Part shown: positions 7,557-11,913 of the stretch, one piece after another
Layout of the letters: every line of letters begins with the position of its first letter
Numbering within the stretch: the first letter of the stretch is position 1
Assembly (NCBI GenBank): GCA_003978185.1
Contig: QOAH01000014.1
Location: 1-11,913 of the forward strand
DNA from: Candidatus Thioglobus sp.
GTDB taxonomy: Bacteria; Pseudomonadota; Gammaproteobacteria; PS1; Thioglobaceae
Length of the DNA stretch: 11,913 bases
Direction: 5' to 3'
Made by a program: the position numbers and the translations under genes
Notes under the pieces: generated by a model
Told to the model about the DNA's origin: nothing
The model's input: only the letters and a program-made list of their open reading frames with translations
The model's database searches: none

Positions 7557-9728
7557 TTATTCCTTATTATTGTCTATATAATCAAATTCAATGGTAATAA
7601 TAGCCCCATGTGGCTCTATATTGCCAGCAGAAATTCGCCCATCATGCTGTTCAATAATATTGTTCACAATGGCCATACCTAAGCCACTACCTTTTAATTT
7701 TGTTGTAACGTAAGGCTCAAACACACGGTCAATGATTGCCGCATCAAACCCATCGCCATCATCCTGGACTGTTAAACGAACTATACCCTGGGAGGGTAAA
7801 TATTGGGTTGTAATCTTGACATTTAAATCGCGTTTTTGTTCTACTGATTCTGCAGCATTTTTAACCAAATTAATCAAAACTCGAGAAATATTATTAGTAT
7901 CTAGCAACAGCCTAGGTACATCACTTGCTAAATCAAATTCAATGGTTATATTATCTTGTGCATCATAAAGATCAACAGACTGATTAACCAATACATTTAA
8001 ATCCACCAACTTACGTTCAATTTGTGGCATATTGGCATAATCTGCAAACGCGCTAACCATTGCATCCATTGATTTAACTTGATCAATAATCACATTGGTG
8101 GTTTTATCGATAATCTCTAAATCTTTACCTTTAAGTGTTTCTAAGAATATATTTCTAAGACGTTGTGCAGATAACAAAATTGGTGTTAATGGATTTTTAA
8201 TCTCGTGTGCCATGCGCATTGCCACCTCACCCCAAGCGGCTTTTTTCTGTGCTCTATGAAGTTGTGAGATGTCTTTAACAATAATCACATGGCCTAAGGT
8301 TTCACCCTCAACCTCTAACGCTGCACCTTGGCAAGACAGCAATAGATGTCGATTTGGCAATGAAATCTCAACTTCTTCACTCCACTCACCAAAATCTTGC
8401 TTTAGTTTGCCACTAGTCATGCTAAATAATGGCTTCAAATAAGCGTATTTATCAACAATTTCAGAACAGAATTTCCCAACAAAACTGTCTTTACCATCCA
8501 TAGCTAACATTTCCACAATGACCGGATTAATAAGCTGGATTTTTTTGTCTTTATCTAGACCAATCACACCATATGAATACTTCAAGATAGTTTCTAAATA
8601 CAAGTTATGCGTATCCAAGCCTTCACGCGAAGATTTAATTTGTTTAGACATATTGTTAAAATGCCCAATTAGCTGGCACATATCTATGTTTTGCTTATCA
8701 TCATCAACCATAACATCGTAGTTACCTTTCGAGATCTCTTTGGTTGCGAGCGATAATTTATGTAGCGGCATCATTAAGTGATCCATGGTGCGAAAAATAA
8801 TCATCAACACACTTAAAATCGCTAATAAAATAGTGGACGAAAAATCGATTAAAAATCGATTTTGTGTAACTGAGGTATTTAAATCGAACTTAATGTTTTT
8901 TGAACTTCGACTAAATTTTTGCATTTTTCCTAAAAATTGCGTCAATCCTGGGTCGGAAGCATAAATAGCATCAACCACCAAATAATTTTTAGTTGGTACA
9001 CGATCAATATAGCGCGTTGACATCTTAACCTGTACAACGTTAGTCTCCTCATCTTCATTAATTAAACGCGGCTGTAAACCTGATAACGGCTGATCCTCTA
9101 AAGACCGACAATGACTTACATCGGCTGTTTTGGCAATGATAATCTCATTAGAATCTAATAAAGTAATTTGACAAGCCCAACCTTTGTCGACAAGCCCCTC
9201 AAGGAAAAACTGCATATCTTCTCGATAAGTTTCAACATCTTTCTGAAAATCACCATACGAGGTGATTACAGTCAATAAGCGTTTAGTTTGCTCGGTATAA
9301 CGCTCATTCCTAACCTCTTGAACATCTTCATATAAGCCATCTACATGAACAATAAAGTTTTGACTAAAGGCATCAAAGGCTGTTTCAGAGTTTGCGACAT
9401 TTTCTTGAATGGTTTGAAAAGAAAACAAATAGAAAGACAAAACAGGCACAATCACCAACAATGGGGTAATTTTAATAAACGACCAAGCAAACCGAGAGCC
9501 AATGATATTTTCATCGATATTACGCTTTAGTTTTCTAACATTAATTACAATGTAAACCATTGCAATTAGACTCATCAGTCCGTTATAACTTGCCAAAATC
9601 CACCACCACTCTCCAATCAAGCTCGGATTAAGGCCCATATAAAATGTGCCTGAAATAGAAATTAAAAAGACAATAAGCCATAACCAAGTTGGCAAGCTTC
9701 TTTGTATGGCAAACGTTTGATCAAACAT
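7557..9728 (-). CDS. ntrY: Membrane sensor histidine kinase, NtrY type
   Basis: A 723-residue sensor kinase. Three hydrophobic segments lie near the N terminus (about 14-33, 43-63 and 86-105). An extracytoplasmic region of about 185 residues follows, then a fourth segment (about 294-313). Next come a HAMP linker (about 314-366), a PAS domain (about 372-488), the phosphoacceptor box AHEIKNPLTP with H508, and a HATPase_c domain with N624 (LVKNAAES), DDGDG (656-660) and GSGLG (680-684). This order and length fit NtrY, whose family has been linked to nitrogen, redox and envelope responses; the signal here is unknown. The ATG at 9728 is the first start in the frame after the divergent gap and gives a short N terminus before the first helix. 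No strong Shine-Dalgarno sequence is seen. The gene heads the ntrY-ntrX-trkA-trkH operon and should phosphorylate the short NtrX. Confidence 0.93.
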   Translation of the reverse strand: MFDQTFAIQRSLPTWLWLIVFLISISGTFYMGLNPSLIGEWWWILASYNGLMSLIAMVYIVINVRKLKRNIDENIIGSRFAWSFIKITPLLVIVPVLSFYLFSFQTIQENVANSETAFDAFSQNFIVHVDGLYEDVQEVRNERYTEQTKRLLTVITSYGDFQKDVETYREDMQFFLEGLVDKGWACQITLLDSNEIIIAKTADVSHCRSLEDQPLSGLQPRLINEDEETNVVQVKMSTRYIDRVPTKNYLVVDAIYASDPGLTQFLGKMQKFSRSSKNIKFDLNTSVTQNRFLIDFSSTILLAILSVLMIIFRTMDHLMMPLHKLSLATKEISKGNYDVMVDDDKQNIDMCQLIGHFNNMSKQIKSSREGLDTHNLYLETILKYSYGVIGLDKDKKIQLINPVIVEMLAMDGKDSFVGKFCSEIVDKYAYLKPLFSMTSGKLKQDFGEWSEEVEISLPNRHLLLSCQGAALEVEGETLGHVIIVKDISQLHRAQKKAAWGEVAMRMAHEIKNPLTPILLSAQRLRNIFLETLKGKDLEIIDKTTNVIIDQVKSMDAMVSAFADYANMPQIERKLVDLNVLVNQSVDLYDAQDNITIEFDLASDVPRLLLDTNNISRVLINLVKNAAESVEQKRDLNVKITTQYLPSQGIVRLTVQDDGDGFDAAIIDRVFEPYVTTKLKGSGLGMAIVNNIIEQHDGRISAGNIEPHGAIITIEFDYIDNNKE
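7561..7565 (-). promoter_or_regulatory. Ribosome binding site of ntrX
   Basis: AAGGA on the minus strand, six bases before the ntrX ATG and inside the last codons of ntrY. It is the clearest Shine-Dalgarno sequence in the window and confirms the ATG at 7554. It also shows that this organism uses such sites, which makes their absence before rlmE and rnd meaningful. Confidence 0.75.
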
Positions 9729-9763
9729 CTTATTTTTAAGTTATCTTATTATTTTTTGAGCTG

Positions 9764-9790
9764 ATTATCTCATAAAAAATCACGCGTCAA
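9764..9790 (-). promoter_or_regulatory. Candidate sigma-70 promoter for the ntrY-ntrX-trkA-trkH operon
   Basis: On the minus strand, TTGACG (9790-9785, five of six to TTGACA) and GATAAT (9769-9764, five of six to TATAAT) are separated by 15 bases. That is shorter than the usual 16-18 and is the weak point. The start would fall near 9757, leaving a leader of about 29 bases before the ntrY ATG. Confidence 0.45.
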
Positions 9791-9795
9791 GTTTA

Positions 9796-9817
9796 ATTGT
9801 TGCTAAAATACAACAAT
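9796..9817. repeat. Perfect 7-base inverted repeat over the rnd -10 element and start codon
   Basis: ATTGTTG (9796-9802) and CAACAAT (9811-9817) are exact reverse complements separated by eight bases. The spacer contains the predicted -10 hexamer TAAAAT, and the right arm includes the first two bases of the rnd ATG. It could be an operator for a dimeric repressor, or an RNA hairpin in a transcript arriving from upstream. Chance is possible. Confidence 0.6.
9801..9809 (+). promoter_or_regulatory. Extended -10 promoter for rnd, leaderless start predicted
   Basis: TGCTAAAAT is an extended -10 element. Six bases separate the hexamer from the rnd ATG at 9816, so +1 would be the A of the start codon. 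No -35 match and no Shine-Dalgarno sequence are present. TTTAAT at 9792-9797 is an alternative -10, also without a good -35. Confidence 0.4.
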
Positions 9818-10853
9818 GATACAAACACAAGCGCAACTATATGATTTTCTTAAGACTATTCAAGGTGAAACTGAGCTTGCAATTGATACTGAATTTAAAC
9901 GTGTCAGTACTTACTATCCGGTTTTGTGCTTGGTACAAATCGCCACCAAAAGCGCGACGGACTGTATTGATGTTTTAGCCCTTGACGATCTTGAACCTTT
10001 GTTTGACAAGCTCTACCAAAACGATTGCGTTTGGATCGTGCATTCTGCTCGCCAAGATATTGAGGCCATGCATTGTCTTTCAGGACGATTACCTCAGCAA
10101 TTATTCGATACGCAAATTGCTGCCAGCTTACTCAATCACCCAATACAAATTTCTTATCAAGCGCTGACTGAGAGTTTGCAAAATGTCTATTTAGAAAAAG
10201 CCTACACACGCCTTGATTGGACCACACGCCCATTACCCGAAGCCGCAATTGAATACGCGCTAGACGATGTGCGCTACTTGATAAAAAATTATCACCAATT
10301 AAAAGTACAATTACAAGCTGAAAATAAATTGGATTGGATTATAGAAGAGGCTCAAAACTTACTTAATATCGATTTGTACCTTCCACCGATTGATCAAGCT
10401 TGGCAACGAGTCAAGGGTCTATCTAGAATTAATAAAAATGCACACGTATTAGCTGCACAATTGGCTGCATGGCGAGAGCATCGGGCGCAATCTAACAATA
10501 GACCACGTAAATGGATACTAGCAGATGAGCCATTAATTGCACATGCCCTAGGCGAAGAAAAACTTTCAAACAAAGCGCAAAAGAGTTTTGATGATTTTTT
10601 GGCTCAGCACATCAGCATTCAAAACATTGAGATTAGTATCGGCAAAAACAAACCGCCAACAAAAACTGAAAAAGCTCAAAAAGTCGTTTTACAAAAACTC
10701 ATCCAAGAAAAAGCAAATCAGTATAATTTGGCTATAGAAGTAATGGCCAGTAGCAAATCATTACTCAAATATATTCGTGGTGATCGATCGGTTATGTTTT
10801 GCCAAGGTTGGCGTTATCATTTATTACAAGGGGAATTAGAAAATGCAAAATAG
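9816..10853 (+). CDS. rnd: Ribonuclease D
   Basis: A 345-residue 3'-5' exoribonuclease that trims tRNA and other stable-RNA 3' ends; E. coli RNase D has 375. The DEDDy catalytic set is complete: D24 and E26 (LAIDTEF), D81 (SARQDIEAM), and Y147 with D151 (EYALDDVRYL). An HRDC domain covers about 196-265. A C-terminal helical domain ends in the family-like segment ASSKSLLKYIRGDRS (311-325) and then QGWRYHLL, so the protein looks complete. ATG at 9816 gives MIQTQAQLYDFL, with the first catalytic strand at the expected distance. There is no Shine-Dalgarno sequence; the promoter places transcription start at the ATG. The last 11 bases overlap the start of ppa, so the two are probably translated in sequence. 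Confidence 0.96.
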   Translation: MIQTQAQLYDFLKTIQGETELAIDTEFKRVSTYYPVLCLVQIATKSATDCIDVLALDDLEPLFDKLYQNDCVWIVHSARQDIEAMHCLSGRLPQQLFDTQIAASLLNHPIQISYQALTESLQNVYLEKAYTRLDWTTRPLPEAAIEYALDDVRYLIKNYHQLKVQLQAENKLDWIIEEAQNLLNIDLYLPPIDQAWQRVKGLSRINKNAHVLAAQLAAWREHRAQSNNRPRKWILADEPLIAHALGEEKLSNKAQKSFDDFLAQHISIQNIEISIGKNKPPTKTEKAQKVVLQKLIQEKANQYNLAIEVMASSKSLLKYIRGDRSVMFCQGWRYHLLQGELENAK

Positions 10854-11373
10854 TTTAAAACCAGTATCAGCAGGCAACCTACCTGACGAAGTAAACGTTA
10901 TTATTGAAATTCCAGCACACTCGTCTCCAGTTAAATACGAAATCGACAAAGAAACTGGCGCCATGTTCGTGGATCGTTTTATTTCCACACCGATGTTCTA
11001 CCCTTGTAACTATGGTTTTGTACCAGAAACATTAGCAGATGATGGTGACCCAGCTGATGTCTTGGTAATCACCCCTTATCCTTTAATTCATGATTCAGTA
11101 ATCACAGTGCGTCCAATTGGTGTGTTATTGATGACAGATGAAGCCGGTAAAGATTCAAAAATATTAGCAGTACCAACAGACAAGCTGTGTAAATCTTATC
11201 ATGATATTAAATGTATTGATGATGTGGGTGCTACGCTTAAAGACCAAATCGAACACTTCTTCCGCTATTACAAAGATTTAGATGACGGCAAGTGGGTAAA
11301 AATTGATGGTTGGGGTGATGCGGCAGAAGCTAAAAGAGAACTGCAAGAATCATTCGACGCTTATAAAAAATAG
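10843..11373 (+). CDS. ppa: Soluble inorganic pyrophosphatase, family I
   Basis: A 176-residue cytoplasmic enzyme, the same length as E. coli PPase. It hydrolyses pyrophosphate to phosphate with Mg2+ and so drives biosynthetic reactions. All active-site residues are present at a constant offset of two from E. coli: E22, K31, E33, R45, Y53, Y57, D67, D69 and D72 (in DDGDPAD), D99, D104, K106, Y143 and K144. The family signature is DGDPAD. The ATG at 10843 lies inside the end of rnd (11-base overlap), with AAGGGG nine bases upstream as ribosome binding site. The stop is a single TAG at 11371. rsmD follows three bases later in the same reading frame, so readthrough would join the two proteins. 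Confidence 0.98.
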   Translation: MQNSLKPVSAGNLPDEVNVIIEIPAHSSPVKYEIDKETGAMFVDRFISTPMFYPCNYGFVPETLADDGDPADVLVITPYPLIHDSVITVRPIGVLLMTDEAGKDSKILAVPTDKLCKSYHDIKCIDDVGATLKDQIEHFFRYYKDLDDGKWVKIDGWGDAAEAKRELQESFDAYKK

Positions 11374-11376
11374 CCT

Positions 11377-11913
11377 TTGGCCAACAGCAACACCTTTCAA
11401 ATCATTGGTGGTGAGTATCGGGGTAGAAAATTCAGCTTTCCCGATGCTGATGGCTTAAGACCTACACCGGGCAAAGTTCGAGAAACACTGTTCAACTGGA
11501 TTCAATTCGAATCTTTTGATAAAACTTATCTAGATTTATTTGCTGGCAGTGGTGCACTAAGTTTTGAAGCATTATCTCGTGGTGCTAAGCAAGTCACCAG
11601 TATCGAGATAAATTTAAGCGCCTTTCAAAGTTTAAAAAAAAATCGGAAATTATTAAAGTCAGCCAAAATCAGCTTTTTTAACCAAGATTCGCTTGTTTTT
11701 TTAAATCAAAGAAATACAGAAATCTTTGATTTTGTGCTGTTAGACCCGCCATTTAACAAAAACCTAGTCTCAAAAGCGTTAAAAGCACTAAAAAACGGCA
11801 ATTTTGTAACAACCCATAGCAAGATCTATATAGAATCTGAATTTGAGATAACACAGAGTTTCTTAAAAGAAAATTTTTCGGAAAAAATCGAAATCATTAA
11901 ACAAAAGCAATCT
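11377..11913 (+). CDS. rsmD: 16S rRNA (guanine-966-N2)-methyltransferase RsmD (cut by window edge)
   Basis: An open frame of 179 codons continuing past the right edge; the E. coli enzyme has 198 residues, so little is missing. RsmD methylates N2 of G966 in 16S rRNA within the 30S subunit. Visible are IIGGEYRGRK (9-18), LRPTPGKVRETLFNW (27-41), the SAM loop LDLFAGSGALSFEALSRGA (52-70) and the catalytic DPPF (123-126). TTG at 11377 is taken as the start. The codon two upstream is the in-frame ppa TAG, only CCT lies between, and no ATG or GTG precedes the conserved block. There is no clear Shine-Dalgarno sequence; the three-base gap after ppa suggests translational coupling. Confidence 0.93.
   Translation, partial: MANSNTFQIIGGEYRGRKFSFPDADGLRPTPGKVRETLFNWIQFESFDKTYLDLFAGSGALSFEALSRGAKQVTSIEINLSAFQSLKKNRKLLKSAKISFFNQDSLVFLNQRNTEIFDFVLLDPPFNKNLVSKALKALKNGNFVTTHSKIYIESEFEITQSFLKENFSEKIEIIKQKQS

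Noticed and set aside
8841..8863. Two AAAATCGAT repeats forming the palindrome AAAATCGATTTT
   Set aside because: They lie in ntrY codons for the start of the fourth membrane segment (around residues 289-296); the repeat is explained by coding of an AT-rich stretch.
9757..9773. TGAG/CTCA inverted repeat near the ntrY -10 element
   Set aside because: Four-base arms are too short to separate from chance.

Overview
This window is compact, moderately AT-rich bacterial chromosome carrying ordinary housekeeping and membrane-physiology genes. The proteins look gammaproteobacterial: BipA, RlmE, IspB, DinG, RNase D, the 176-residue pyrophosphatase and TrkA/TrkH all have the layouts seen in Escherichia coli relatives. 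The base composition and tight packing would suit a marine or symbiotic lineage such as the SUP05/Thioglobus group. That placement is an inference and was not tested. No rRNA, tRNA, insertion sequence, phage gene, CRISPR array or defence island was seen.

Layout: (1) 1-431, minus strand, the start of typA/bipA, which runs off the left edge. (2) 511-4162, plus strand, rlmE, ispB and dinG, packed with 5 bases and then a 1-base overlap between them. (3) 4164-9728, minus strand, an apparent operon ntrY, ntrX, trkA, trkH. It converges on dinG with one base between the two stop codons. (4) 9816-11913, plus strand, rnd, ppa and rsmD; rsmD runs off the right edge. The only gaps large enough for promoters are the two divergent ones, 432-510 and 9729-9815. 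No stretch over 300 bases lacks a gene.

The minus-strand operon is the part most worth attention. A membrane histidine kinase (NtrY type) is followed by a response regulator of only 189 residues. It keeps the receiver and Fis-type DNA-binding ends of NtrX but has no AAA+ sigma-54 activation domain. The operon continues into the TrkA gate protein and the TrkH potassium channel. trkH is broken by a -1 frame change that separates the fourth pore loop from the rest of the protein. This is either real decay, a base-call error in a run of six A/T, or a site rescued by slippage.

rlmE and rnd both lack a Shine-Dalgarno sequence. Each has an extended -10 element placed so that transcription would begin at or next to the start codon, which suggests leaderless mRNAs. 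The rnd element also lies inside a perfect 7-base inverted repeat that reaches the start codon. I found no convincing new multi-gene system; the leads are the shortened NtrX, the broken trkH and these start sites.
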